12,814 nt of DNA from Parvibaculum sp045863935 (GCF_045863935.1 NZ_BTVP01000062.1:1-12814), one strand, 5' to 3'. Positions 7,501 to 12,814 are shown, counted from the first letter of the stretch. Notes: generated by a model from the sequence alone, not told the origin. Numbers and translations are program-made.

Positions 7501-7752
7501 GTGTTCGACGCCGTCGATTCCCTTCACGATGTCCTCGAGGGGACGTGTGATGAGTTCGACCGCGTCCTCGGCGCGATAGCCCTTCGTGCTCACGATGATA
7601 TCGACCATCGGTACGCTGATCTGCGGTTCTTCTTCGCGGGGCAGGGCGATGAGCGCGAGAGTTCCAACCAGCAGCGAGCCGACCAGCATCAAAGGGGTGA
7701 GGGGAGAGGAAATGAAGGCACGCGTCAGGGCGCCGGAGATTCCGATTTTCAC
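4495..7752 (-). CDS. RND-family proton-driven efflux transporter (AcrB-like)
   Basis: A 1085-aa inner-membrane RND permease, close to the family's usual 1020-1080 aa. Hydrophobic segments are placed as in AcrB: one at about 18-37, five between 350 and 507, one near 551-569, and five at about 917-1060, with two large periplasmic loops between. The proton-relay pair is present in GILVDDAIVIVEN (Asp418, Asp419). Where AcrB has Lys940 this protein has Arg982 (IIVRNSILLVDF). The N-terminal motif PREEEPQISVPMVDI is typical. The start is GTG, overlapping the adaptor stop by 4 nt (GTGA). No outer-membrane TolC-like gene is in the window, so the pump must borrow one. The substrate is unknown; the setting between persulfide genes suggests a sulfur-related compound, which is inference. 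Confidence 0.93.
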   Translation of the reverse strand: MKIGISGALTRAFISSPLTPLMLVGSLLVGTLALIALPREEEPQISVPMVDIIVSTKGYRAEDAVELITRPLEDIVKGIDGVEHVYSNTEDDRVLVTSRFLVGTDQDTALLRVHEKIRANISDLPYGIPEPLIVGRGINDVAIVAFTLSPQAEAADRWTDNGLRQIAQELQHELMKVDDVGLTYIVGGSPNQIRIEPDPERLALYGVTLSQLVDKLQNANRSLVVGRVMQDNVSSIVVAGETLQGVPDIGLLLLTTRDGRPVYIKDVADVVVGSAETESRAWNLTKTEAGDLHRLPAVTVAIAKRKGANAVVVADELLARLETIEDRLVPAGIDVAVTRNYGATATEKADELLFHLALATVSIVVLITWAIGWREGVVVLVVIPTTILLTLFASWLMGYTINRVSLFALIFSIGILVDDAIVIVENIVRHWHMRGSKDLVSSAVEAVAEVGNPTIIATLTIIVALLPMMFVSGMMGPYMSPIPANASFAMIFSFFVAVIITPWLLFRIARRRFEGGSAAGAGQSHDGDSALARLYLRVATPVLSGRRNSKRLLIAVGVATLAVCLLFVTRDVAVKLLPFDNKSELQVVLDMPHGTTLEDTQRVLFAAADRLKAIPELTSIQLYAGTSAPFNFNGLVRHYYLRSGPQQGDLQVNFVSKDERSRASHDLAIAVRTELASLPLPEGAVLRVVEVPPGPPVLATLLAEIYGPDEATRRAAARKVEEAFRSIDFIQDVDTSFYAPAPRQRFLIDQDKLEFHGVEQQVVYDTIATVIGGAEIGYSQRGHGARPYNIVVKLPRSALSIGEHILSTPIPAGGTVREGKNVELGDVVTVVPEPGSYALYRRDGRPAEMVLAEVAGRFEAPIYGMFAVENAIKEMDWGEAGPPDIRYHGQPTDESRVTLLWDGEWEVTYVTFRDMGAAFGVAILGIYLLVVAQFGSFKLPLVILIPVPLTLIGIVLGHWAFGAAFTATSMIGFIALAGIIVRNSILLVDFIQHRRAHGDALRDALLEAGAIRFKPIALTAAAAIIGAVFIIADPIFQGLALSLVFGLASSTALTLLVIPAVYILLRDDNRGFEHRGERSKENGAA

Positions 7753-8723
7753 GGCTTCACCACCACATCGCCGGGCCGCAGCCCGGAGAGAATTTCGATG
7801 CCGCCGTCAACGGCAAGTCCCACCTGTACGACGACTTCCTCGCCGGAATCGAGCTTTGCGTAACTCACACCGAAGCGCCGGTAGACGAAGCCATCGGGAA
7901 GAACCATCGCCTCCCGTTCTCCCGTCGGGACGAAGACCCGTGTGCGCTCGCCGACGAAATAGTCGCCGAGGTCTTCCACGTCGACATCGGCTATGACGCG
8001 CCCCTGGTCGATCCGGGGATAGACTGTTACTACCTTTCCGGTCCGGGTCACTTCGTTCTCCGTGCTCGCCATGCCGCGTGCACCGACAAGGATTTCGTCG
8101 CCGGTTTTCAGGAAGCGCGCATGCCTTTCGGGAAGTTGCATGCGGAGGATGTAGTTGTCGGTCGCCATTCTGGCGACATTGTCGCCCGCCATGACGACGC
8201 TGCCCTCCTGAAGCAACACGTCCAGTACGCGTCCCGCGCCGGGGGCGAGAACGGCACCTTCGATGGATTGCTGCTCGATGACCTGGCGATCGGAGCGCAA
8301 GGCACGCAGGTTGCGCTCGGCCACATTGAAGCGGGTGCGCGCCTGGTCGAGGGTCGCCTGAGAAATGGTGCCAGACTTCCGCAGAGAGGACGCCCTTTCG
8401 AAGTCTATGCGCGCCTGCTCGAACTCGGCCTCCTGCGCCTCGATCCGCGCCTCGACGGCCTTCATCTGCAGCATCAGCTTTTCGTCGACGACGACCGCGA
8501 TGCTGTCGCCGGCATTCACCTTGTCGCCTTCCTTTATGCCGATGGTGGAGATCGTGCCGGCAATCCGGGACCTGGCGAAGAGTTCGTGCACCGGTTCCAC
8601 CGTGGCGATGACGGCCTTGCGGTCGCTGACGGATGTCAGCCTTACCTCTGCCTTGTCCGCGCTAGCTGGTGCCACACCGGCTAGCGAGAGCATTGCCGCG
8701 ATGAGGAGAAGGCGAACCGTCAT
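7749..8723 (-). CDS. RND periplasmic adaptor (HlyD/MFP family)
   Basis: A 324-aa membrane-fusion protein, on the short side for the family. A Sec signal peptide (about residues 1-22, likely cut after PASA) has no lipobox, so the mature protein is probably soluble in the periplasm. Domains in order: first lipoyl half about 52-80 (IKEGDKVNAGDSIA), a coiled-coil hairpin about 82-152 rich in Glu/Arg/Ala heptads, second lipoyl half about 156-188 (APGAGRVLDVLLQEG), beta-barrel about 190-260, membrane-proximal domain to the end. It links the RND permease encoded just downstream to an outer-membrane channel. First gene of a two-gene operon. The ribosome binding site before the ATG is weak (GGGG). Confidence 0.93.
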   Translation of the reverse strand: MTVRLLLIAAMLSLAGVAPASADKAEVRLTSVSDRKAVIATVEPVHELFARSRIAGTISTIGIKEGDKVNAGDSIAVVVDEKLMLQMKAVEARIEAQEAEFEQARIDFERASSLRKSGTISQATLDQARTRFNVAERNLRALRSDRQVIEQQSIEGAVLAPGAGRVLDVLLQEGSVVMAGDNVARMATDNYILRMQLPERHARFLKTGDEILVGARGMASTENEVTRTGKVVTVYPRIDQGRVIADVDVEDLGDYFVGERTRVFVPTGEREAMVLPDGFVYRRFGVSYAKLDSGEEVVVQVGLAVDGGIEILSGLRPGDVVVKP

Positions 8724-8756
8724 GACGACCCCGGGTTGTTGCGTTGTCTTGACCAG

Positions 8757-8794
8757 AATATAACTCGATGCTAATTTAGAAAAAACAAATATAT
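8757..8794. promoter_or_regulatory. AT-rich operator-like element and -10 in the pump/DUF2892 divergent region
   Basis: The AT-rich 23-mer at 8772-8794 aligns without gaps to the element 3726-3748 in the repressor promoter, 16 of 23 bases by my count, sharing an A5 core and an AATATA end. On the minus strand a -10-like TATATT (8762-8757) lies 34 nt before the adaptor ATG, with the 23-mer just upstream of it in the -35 region. This position could let one repressor control the pump operon and perhaps the divergent DUF2892-sqr operon. AT-rich matches come easily, so confidence is moderate. Confidence 0.4.
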
Positions 8795-8836
8795 CGTGCT
8801 TCCTCGATATTCAACCACCCTCCGGTACCCGGGGAT

Positions 8837-8850
8837 TTGACCCAGATCAT
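8837..8850 (+). promoter_or_regulatory. FNR/FixK-like box upstream of the DUF2892-sqr operon
   Basis: TTGAC-CCAG-ATCAT matches the CRP/FNR-family consensus TTGAT-N4-ATCAA at 8 of 10 bases, and the half-site TTGAC is common in alphaproteobacterial FnrL/FixK sites. Its centre lies 91 bp upstream of the DUF2892 start codon; for class II activation at -41.5 transcription would start near 8885, giving a leader of about 50 nt. No strong -10 is visible at the matching place. Confidence 0.5.
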
Positions 8851-8934
8851 ATTCCCGCGGGGCTCGCCGGCCCAAGATCGGGCCACGTGGATATCGAGCA
8901 GGCAGGCAACGAGCAAGGCAAAGGGAGAATGGCA

Positions 8935-9135
8935 ATGTCGATCGATCGCGCCGTCATGGCGTTCGCAGGCTTCGTCGTGTTGGTCAGCCTCGTGCTGAGC
9001 CAGGTTCACAGCACTTATTGGCTGCTGCTGACGGCCTTTGTGGGGCTCAATCTGCTCCAGGCCTCCTTCACCGGGTTCTGCCCCGCAGCGATGATTTTCA
9101 AAAAGCTGGGCCTCAAGTCCGCCAGCGCCTTCTGA
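8935..9135 (+). CDS. YgaP-type small membrane protein (DUF2892)
   Basis: A 66-aa protein with two hydrophobic helices (about 6-24 and 28-46) and the signature FTGFCPAAMIFKKLGLK with a single Cys49. It corresponds to the C-terminal transmembrane hairpin of E. coli YgaP (ending SGFCGMARLL), without the rhodanese domain. The ATG at 8935 is chosen over upstream ATGs because GGGAG (8923-8927) lies 7 nt before it. It is followed by sqr on the same strand and may place the conserved cysteine at the membrane near the quinone enzyme. In YgaP the domain has been linked to sulfane sulfur or thiocyanate handling; its role here is inference. Confidence 0.88.
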   Translation: MSIDRAVMAFAGFVVLVSLVLSQVHSTYWLLLTAFVGLNLLQASFTGFCPAAMIFKKLGLKSASAF

Positions 9136-9146
9136 CAACGAGGCAG

Positions 9147-9167
9147 GGGAAAGCTGCGGCCTTTCCC
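9147..9167 (+). other. Intercistronic hairpin before sqr
   Basis: GGGAAAG (9147-9153) and CTTTCCC (9161-9167) form a perfect 7-bp stem with a 7-nt loop, 11 nt after the DUF2892 stop. The sqr ribosome binding site GGAG (9172-9175) starts 4 nt after the stem. It has no T-tract, so it is more likely to affect mRNA stability or the relative yield of the two proteins than to terminate. Confidence 0.4.
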
Positions 9168-9181
9168 GTCCGGAGAGAAAA

Positions 9182-10474
9182 ATGCGCAAGAAAATCGTCG
9201 TTCTGGGAGCGGGTATCGGTGGCACGTCAGCGGCGTATGAGCTGCGCGAAACGCTTGGTGCCGATGCGGAGATTACGGTCGTCTCGGATACGCCGTGGTT
9301 TCACTTCGTGCCGTCCAATCCCTGGGTTGCAGTCATGTGGCGCAAGCCGGAGGACATCAAGATCCACCTGCCGGAGACCTTTGCAAAATTCGGTATTTCC
9401 TTCTCGGCGGCAGGTGCGCGCAGGATACGTCCGGCGGAGAACGCCGTGGATCTCGGTGACGGCAGCACGATCGAATACGATTACCTCGTGATAGCCACAG
9501 GCCCGGAGTTGGCCTTCGACGAGATCGAGGGGTTTGGGCCCTCGCAGAACAGTTCCTCCATCTGTCATGTCGACCATGCAGCCGACCTGGCGCGGAAGTG
9601 GGAGGCTTTCTGCAAGGATCCGGGGCCCGTGGTCGTGGGTGCCGTGCAGGGTGCATCCTGTTTCGGCCCTGCCTACGAGTTCGCGATGCTCGTGAATACC
9701 GATTTGCGCAAGCGGCGCATCCGCGACCGCGTTCCCATCACCTTCATCACGTCTGAGCCCTATATCGGCCATCTCGGCCTTGGCGGTGTCGGAGATACGA
9801 AGGGATTGCTGGAGTCTGTCCTGCGCGACCGCGACATCAAATGGATTACGAATGCGCGCGTGGACCGTGTCGATGCCGACAAGGTCGTCGTCAGCGAAAT
9901 CGCCGAGGATGGCGGTGTGCGCAAGGTTCACGAACTGCCATCGCGCCTCAACATGATGATTCCGGCGTTTCGCGGCGTTCGCTGCCTGTTCGGCGAAGAC
10001 GGGAAGCCCATCGAGGGGCTGGCCAATCCGCGAGGTTTCGTGCTGGTCGACCGGCATCAGCAGAACCCCCGCTATCCAAATATTTATGGCATAGGCGTCT
10101 GCGTCGCGATTCCGCCGTACGAGAGCACGCCGGTGCCGGTCGGCGTGCCGAAGACGGGTTACATGATCGAATCGATGGTGACGGCCGTCGCGCAGAACAT
10201 CCGTGAGACAATCGATGGCCGCGAGCCCAAGAAGGAGGCGACGTGGAATGCGGTTTGTCTTGCCGATTTCGGGAATGACGGCGTTGCCTTCATCGCCCTG
10301 CCGCAAATCCCGCCGCGCAACGTCAACTGGGCGGGGCAGGGCTACTGGGTCCACCTCGCGAAGATTGCGTTCGAGAAATATTTTTTGCGAAAGGTCCGCA
10401 AGGGAAAGAGCGAGCCGACATACGAGCGCATCGCCATGCGCTTTCTCGGCGTGAAGAAACTCCGCGGAGAATAG
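9182..10474 (+). CDS. sqr: Sulfide:quinone oxidoreductase
   Basis: A 430-aa membrane-associated flavoprotein. It oxidises H2S to a zero-valent sulfur product (persulfide or polysulfide) and passes two electrons to quinone. FAD binding: GAGIGG (9-14) and VIATGPEL (103-110). Redox cysteines Cys128 (SICHV), Cys160 (GASCFGPAYEF) and Cys359 (AVCLADFG) agree with the C128/C160/C356 triad I recall from Acidithiobacillus Sqr, so it is probably a catalytically competent type I-like enzyme rather than a flavocytochrome subunit. GVPKTGYMIESM (321-332) is the quinone-side motif, and the basic C-terminus fits membrane anchoring. No signal peptide. The start has GGAG 6 nt upstream. It lies 46 nt after the DUF2892 gene, probably one transcript. 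Confidence 0.95.
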   Translation: MRKKIVVLGAGIGGTSAAYELRETLGADAEITVVSDTPWFHFVPSNPWVAVMWRKPEDIKIHLPETFAKFGISFSAAGARRIRPAENAVDLGDGSTIEYDYLVIATGPELAFDEIEGFGPSQNSSSICHVDHAADLARKWEAFCKDPGPVVVGAVQGASCFGPAYEFAMLVNTDLRKRRIRDRVPITFITSEPYIGHLGLGGVGDTKGLLESVLRDRDIKWITNARVDRVDADKVVVSEIAEDGGVRKVHELPSRLNMMIPAFRGVRCLFGEDGKPIEGLANPRGFVLVDRHQQNPRYPNIYGIGVCVAIPPYESTPVPVGVPKTGYMIESMVTAVAQNIRETIDGREPKKEATWNAVCLADFGNDGVAFIALPQIPPRNVNWAGQGYWVHLAKIAFEKYFLRKVRKGKSEPTYERIAMRFLGVKKLRGE

Positions 10475-10485
10475 GCGAAATCCCG

Positions 10486-11349
10486 TCAGCCCACCTGTTT
10501 GACCGGCGTCTTCATGTAGATGGCGCCGTTGTCTTCCGGTTCCGGCAGGTTGCCGCCGCGGATATTTACCTGAAGCGACGGGTAGAGCAGGCGCGGTGTG
10601 CCGAGCTTCGCATTCCGCTCCTCACGAAGCTTCACGAAGTCATCCTCGCTCACGCCTTCATGAACGTGCTTGTTCGATTTTCGCTGTTCATCGACCGTGG
10701 ATTCCCAACGGAATTCCTTGCGGGATTCCGGCAGGTAGTCGTGACCGACGAAGACGCGGGTCTCGCCGGGTAGGGCTAGAATCTTGCGGATCGAGGCATA
10801 GAGCGTGTGCGCGTTGCCGCCGGGGAAGTCTGTGCGCGCGGTTCCGTAGTCCGGCATGAAAAGCGTGTCGCCCACGAAAGCCGCGTTGCCGGCTACGTAG
10901 GTGATATCGGCGGCCGTGTGACCGGGTGTGTGGATGACGCGCACTTCGAGCTTTCCGATGGTGAAGATGTCGCCATCGGCGAACAGGCGGTCATAGGGCG
11001 TTCCGTCCGCCGCGACATAGGGCATGTCGAAGACATTGCGCCAGTAAGACTGGATGTCGGCAATGTGTTCGCCGATGCCACTCTTGCCGCCAAGCTTCTG
11101 CTGAAGGTAGGGCGTTGCGGTGAGATGGTCGGCATGGGCATGCGTGTCGAGCACCCAATCGACCGTGAGACCCTCCGCTTTCACGAAATCGATCACTTTG
11201 CCGGCCGATTTGTGGCTCAGAGCGCCGGTGACCGGATCGTAGTCGGCCACGCCGTCGATGATGGCCGCATGGCGCGTTTCAGAATCCGTCACGACGTAGG
11301 TGACGGTCGAGGTCGTCTCGTCGAAGAAGGCTTTCACTTCGGGGTTCAT
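10486..11349 (-). CDS. blh: MBL-fold persulfide dioxygenase (Blh/ETHE1-like)
   Basis: A 287-aa metallo-beta-lactamase-fold protein. It probably uses Fe(II) and O2 to oxidise glutathione persulfide, the downstream product of Sqr, to sulfite. Motifs: DTHAHADH (His70, His72, Asp74, His75), IHTPGHT (His144), VGDTLF (Asp161), YGTARTDFPGG (169-178), VFVGHDY (His203). In ETHE1 the iron ligands correspond to His70, His144 and Asp161. No rhodanese or DUF442 domain is fused. ATG at 11349 fits the family start (NPEVKAFFDE); an ATG at 11358 has no better ribosome binding site, and the frame open further upstream lacks family similarity. The gene converges on sqr with only 11 nt between stops. It is separated from the upstream lipoprotein gene by a terminator, so it must have its own promoter at about 11360-11447. 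Confidence 0.9.
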   Translation of the reverse strand: MNPEVKAFFDETTSTVTYVVTDSETRHAAIIDGVADYDPVTGALSHKSAGKVIDFVKAEGLTVDWVLDTHAHADHLTATPYLQQKLGGKSGIGEHIADIQSYWRNVFDMPYVAADGTPYDRLFADGDIFTIGKLEVRVIHTPGHTAADITYVAGNAAFVGDTLFMPDYGTARTDFPGGNAHTLYASIRKILALPGETRVFVGHDYLPESRKEFRWESTVDEQRKSNKHVHEGVSEDDFVKLREERNAKLGTPRLLYPSLQVNIRGGNLPEPEDNGAIYMKTPVKQVG

Positions 11350-11385
11350 GTGCCTCATCCAGGACAATAGATGTTGGGGAGAATA

Positions 11386-11402
11386 TCGGGGATAAAACCC
11401 GA
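11386..11402. other. Small dyad in the dioxygenase leader
   Basis: TCGGG (11386-11390), loop GATAAAA, CCCGA (11398-11402), placed 37-53 nt before the dioxygenase ATG. It could be an operator half-site pair or an mRNA hairpin. I find no convincing third copy of the AT-rich element seen at 3726 and 8772 here, and no clear -35/-10 pair. Confidence 0.25.
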
Positions 11403-11446
11403 AATTTAAGTGTGATATTGTGCCGCATTCTTGAAGGCGACGACAC

Positions 11447-11480
11447 AAAAATGGCCCGGAAGACCGGGCCATTTTCTTTT
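11447..11480. terminator. Strong intrinsic terminator after lipoprotein copy 2
   Basis: A perfect 12-bp stem AAAATGGCCCGG (11448-11459) / CCGGGCCATTTT (11464-11475) with tetraloop AAGA. Read on the minus strand it follows the lipoprotein stop (11496) and runs into TTTTT, so it separates that gene from the dioxygenase gene further along the same strand. The plus-strand side also ends in a T-rich run. Confidence 0.9.
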
Positions 11481-11495
11481 TGAATCAAGACTTTG

Positions 11496-11732
11496 TCAGC
11501 ATTTCCCTTCTTCCCGGCAACCCTTGTAAGCGCCGCCGGCCGCGCCGACCGCGCCGCCGATCACGGCACCTGTGGCGGCCGAGCCGCCTGTGATGGCGCC
11601 CGCGGTGGCGCCGATGCCTGCGCCGATCGCGCCACCGGAAAGCGCGCCTTCCTCGGTCTTGTTGAGATTGGTACAGCCTGCCGTCATCAGGAAGGCGGCA
11701 GCAGCCGTTGCAATCGCTGTCTTGCTCATCAT
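11496..11732 (-). CDS. Small glycine-zipper lipoprotein, copy 2
   Basis: A 78-aa predicted lipoprotein with signal peptide, lipobox M-T-A-G-C (Cys20), the conserved stretch CTNLNKTEEGALSGGAIGAG, a glycine-zipper segment and the C-terminal GCREEGKC. Most residues from the lipobox onward are identical to copy 1 at 3368-3601 (roughly 70% by eye). AGGAGG (11738-11743) precedes two adjacent ATG codons by 5 and 8 nt; either may be the start. It is a one-gene unit closed by its own terminator. Function unknown; outer- or inner-membrane anchoring cannot be decided with certainty, though Thr at position +2 is compatible with outer-membrane sorting. Confidence 0.86.
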   Translation of the reverse strand: MMSKTAIATAAAAFLMTAGCTNLNKTEEGALSGGAIGAGIGATAGAITGGSAATGAVIGGAVGAAGGAYKGCREEGKC

Positions 11733-11830
11733 GTTCGCCTCCTCACGTGCTGGTATGAAAACGCTCAGGGCAAACAGCCGTTCCTTCGGTTTCGCGGCAG
11801 GAATTGGGCAATTCAGGGGCGAAGGGCCTT

Positions 11831-12604
11831 GTGCGGGCGGCGTGGCTTACCGATGATCGCGCCGTGAGCCATGACTTCAGACCAGAAGGGCCGGGCGGCG
11901 ACCGCCTCAGGGCAGACGAGGACGAGGCGCCGGAAAGGGCGGGCCTTGCGACGGGGATTGCCCGCGTCCTGGTGCAGGTGCTGATCCTGCTCTTTTTCGG
12001 GCCCGCCATCGCGATCCTTTTCTACGCGGTGGTGCCGCCGCCGGCGACGCCGCTGATGCTCATCAGGCTCGCGGAAGGTCATGGCATTTCAAAGAGTTGG
12101 CGGCCTCTTTCCGAGATATCCCCGCACCTGCAACGCGCCGCGATCGCGGCCGAAGACGGCAAGTTCTGCCAGCATGGCGGCTTCGACTGGGAGGCCGTGG
12201 ACACGGCGCTCGAACGCTACAAAAAGGGGGGATATCTCCTCGGGGCGAGCACCATCAGCATGCAGACCTCCAAGAACCTTTTTCTGTGGCCAGGGCGGAC
12301 CTTCATCCGCAAGGGGGGCGAGGCCTATATCACGGTGTGGCTGGAGGCGTTGCTCAGCAAGAAGCGGATTCTCGAGCTCTATCTCAACGTGATCGAATTC
12401 GGACCCGGCATATATGGGGTGGAGGCGGCCGCGCAGCACTATTACGGGGTGAGTGCGGCACAAGTTTCGCCGATGCAGGCGGCGCAGCTCGTCTCGGTGC
12501 TGCCCAATCCGCTGGAATGGCGGCCGGGGACAAGGGGACGCGCGGCAACGATCGCGGCGCGCATGAATTCGGTGCAACTGGGGATAAACGGGCCCTGCGA
12601 GTGA
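11831..12604 (+). CDS. mtgA: Monofunctional peptidoglycan glycosyltransferase
   Basis: A GT51-family enzyme that polymerises lipid II into glycan strands at the outer face of the inner membrane. From GTG 11831 it is 257 aa: a short cytoplasmic N-terminus, one transmembrane helix (about 44-68), then the catalytic domain. Motifs: AAEDGKFCQHGGFD with catalytic Glu108, GASTISMQTSKNLFLW, IRKGGEAYIT with a second Glu, and KKRILELYLNVIEFGPGIYGVEAAAQHYYG. No transpeptidase domain follows, so it is MtgA and not a class A PBP. The start is uncertain: the frame is open from TTG 11804, GAAGGG precedes GTG 11831, and GTG 11864 is also possible without a clear ribosome binding site. No gene in the same orientation is visible upstream. 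Confidence 0.93.
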   Translation: MRAAWLTDDRAVSHDFRPEGPGGDRLRADEDEAPERAGLATGIARVLVQVLILLFFGPAIAILFYAVVPPPATPLMLIRLAEGHGISKSWRPLSEISPHLQRAAIAAEDGKFCQHGGFDWEAVDTALERYKKGGYLLGASTISMQTSKNLFLWPGRTFIRKGGEAYITVWLEALLSKKRILELYLNVIEFGPGIYGVEAAAQHYYGVSAAQVSPMQAAQLVSVLPNPLEWRPGTRGRAATIAARMNSVQLGINGPCE

Positions 12605-12608
12605 TCGA

Positions 12609-12655
12609 CTGTCATCGAAATGTCATCGTAACGTCACAAATACATTCTTTATACG
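12609..12655 (+). promoter_or_regulatory. Pho box array and PhoB-dependent promoter
   Basis: Three 7-bp units with 4-bp spacers and strict 11-bp period: CTGTCAT (12609-12615), ATGTCAT (12620-12626), ACGTCAC (12631-12637). This matches the PhoB site pattern (CTGTCAT-N4 direct repeats). A -10-like TATACG (12650-12655) starts 12 nt after the last unit, with the Pho box replacing the -35 as in known Pho promoters. It reads rightward, so the regulated gene begins at or beyond the window end. Confidence 0.75.
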
Positions 12656-12736
12656 GATGATATTTTCTTTTCCCCGGTTTTTGCCGCCGGTCGGATGGAT
12701 GGTTGCCGGGGATAAAGAGGTCGCGTTCCCCCGCCC

Positions 12737-12759
12737 CGAAATTCGCCGGGCGAATTTCG
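12737..12759. repeat. Perfect palindrome in the presumed leader of the next gene
   Basis: CGAAATTCGCC (12737-12747), a single G, and GGCGAATTTCG (12749-12759): 11-bp perfect arms. As RNA it gives a 9-bp hairpin with loop CCGGG. No T-tract follows, so it is not a standard terminator. It lies about 100 nt downstream of the Pho promoter. It may be an operator, a 5'-UTR hairpin or a dispersed palindromic repeat. Confidence 0.6.
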
Positions 12760-12814
12760 ACCCTCCCCCTGCGGATTCCTCTGCGAAACCGTCGCATTGG
12801 AGGTTGCCGGGTAT

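Noticed and set aside
9227..10354. 375-aa open frame on the minus strand
   Set aside because: It lies opposite sqr, whose motifs and ribosome binding site are clear; composition is that of a shadow frame.
11360..11447. Third copy of the AT-rich repressor element before the dioxygenase gene
   Set aside because: I compared both strands with the elements at 3726 and 8772 and found no alignment better than general AT-richness.
11804..11863. Long mtgA form starting at TTG 11804
   Set aside because: The only purine-rich motif is 2 nt from the TTG; GTG 11831 has a better placed site.
12657..12814. Frame open from ATG 12657 to the window end as the start of a Pho-controlled gene
   Set aside because: No ribosome binding site, mixed third-position composition and an internal perfect palindrome; not excluded, but not supportable as a gene. 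GGAGG at 12799-12803 may be the ribosome binding site of a start beyond the window.

Overview
The window is a GC-rich (roughly 60%) chromosomal stretch, most likely from an alphaproteobacterium of the Hyphomicrobiales/Rhizobiales-Parvibaculum type. This rests on the initiator tRNA variant, GC-ending codons, a winged-helix regulator type familiar from alphaproteobacteria, and the BigR/SqrR-style sulfide genes. I cannot fix the species from sequence alone. No insertion sequence, CRISPR array, rRNA or prophage gene is visible.

Left part (1-3317): an initiator tRNA-fMet and its terminator; a convergent gene for a two-domain regulator (degenerate receiver-like N-terminus plus MarR-type winged helix); then a tightly overlapped operon mtnB-mtnD-mtnC. 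These enzymes perform the lower half of the methionine salvage pathway, from methylthioribulose-1-phosphate to the keto acid KMTB. A structured leader precedes mtnB. mtnA and mtnK are not in the window.

Central part (3368-11732): a sulfide/persulfide island of four transcription units in alternating orientation, bracketed by two paralogous genes for small glycine-zipper lipoproteins. The units are: (i) a BigR/SqrR/YgaV-type ArsR repressor with the two-cysteine persulfide-sensor arrangement, overlapped with a YgaP-type single-domain rhodanese; (ii) a periplasmic adaptor and an RND proton-driven transporter, overlapped and on the minus strand; (iii) a small YgaP-type (DUF2892) membrane protein followed by a sulfide:quinone oxidoreductase carrying the three expected redox cysteines; (iv) an MBL-fold persulfide dioxygenase of the Blh/ETHE1 group. 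Proposed logic: Sqr oxidises sulfide to persulfide and feeds electrons to quinone, the rhodanese and DUF2892 protein handle sulfane sulfur, the dioxygenase oxidises persulfide to sulfite, and the repressor releases DNA when its cysteines react with persulfide. The RND pump is the unexplained member. An AT-rich inverted repeat sits inside the repressor's own promoter. A similar AT-rich element lies between the pump unit and the DUF2892-sqr unit, next to an FNR/FixK-like box, which suggests combined persulfide and oxygen control.

Right part (11831-12814): mtgA, a monofunctional peptidoglycan glycosyltransferase, followed by a clear three-unit Pho-box array with a promoter reading out of the window and a perfect 11-bp-arm palindrome in the presumed leader of the next, unseen gene.
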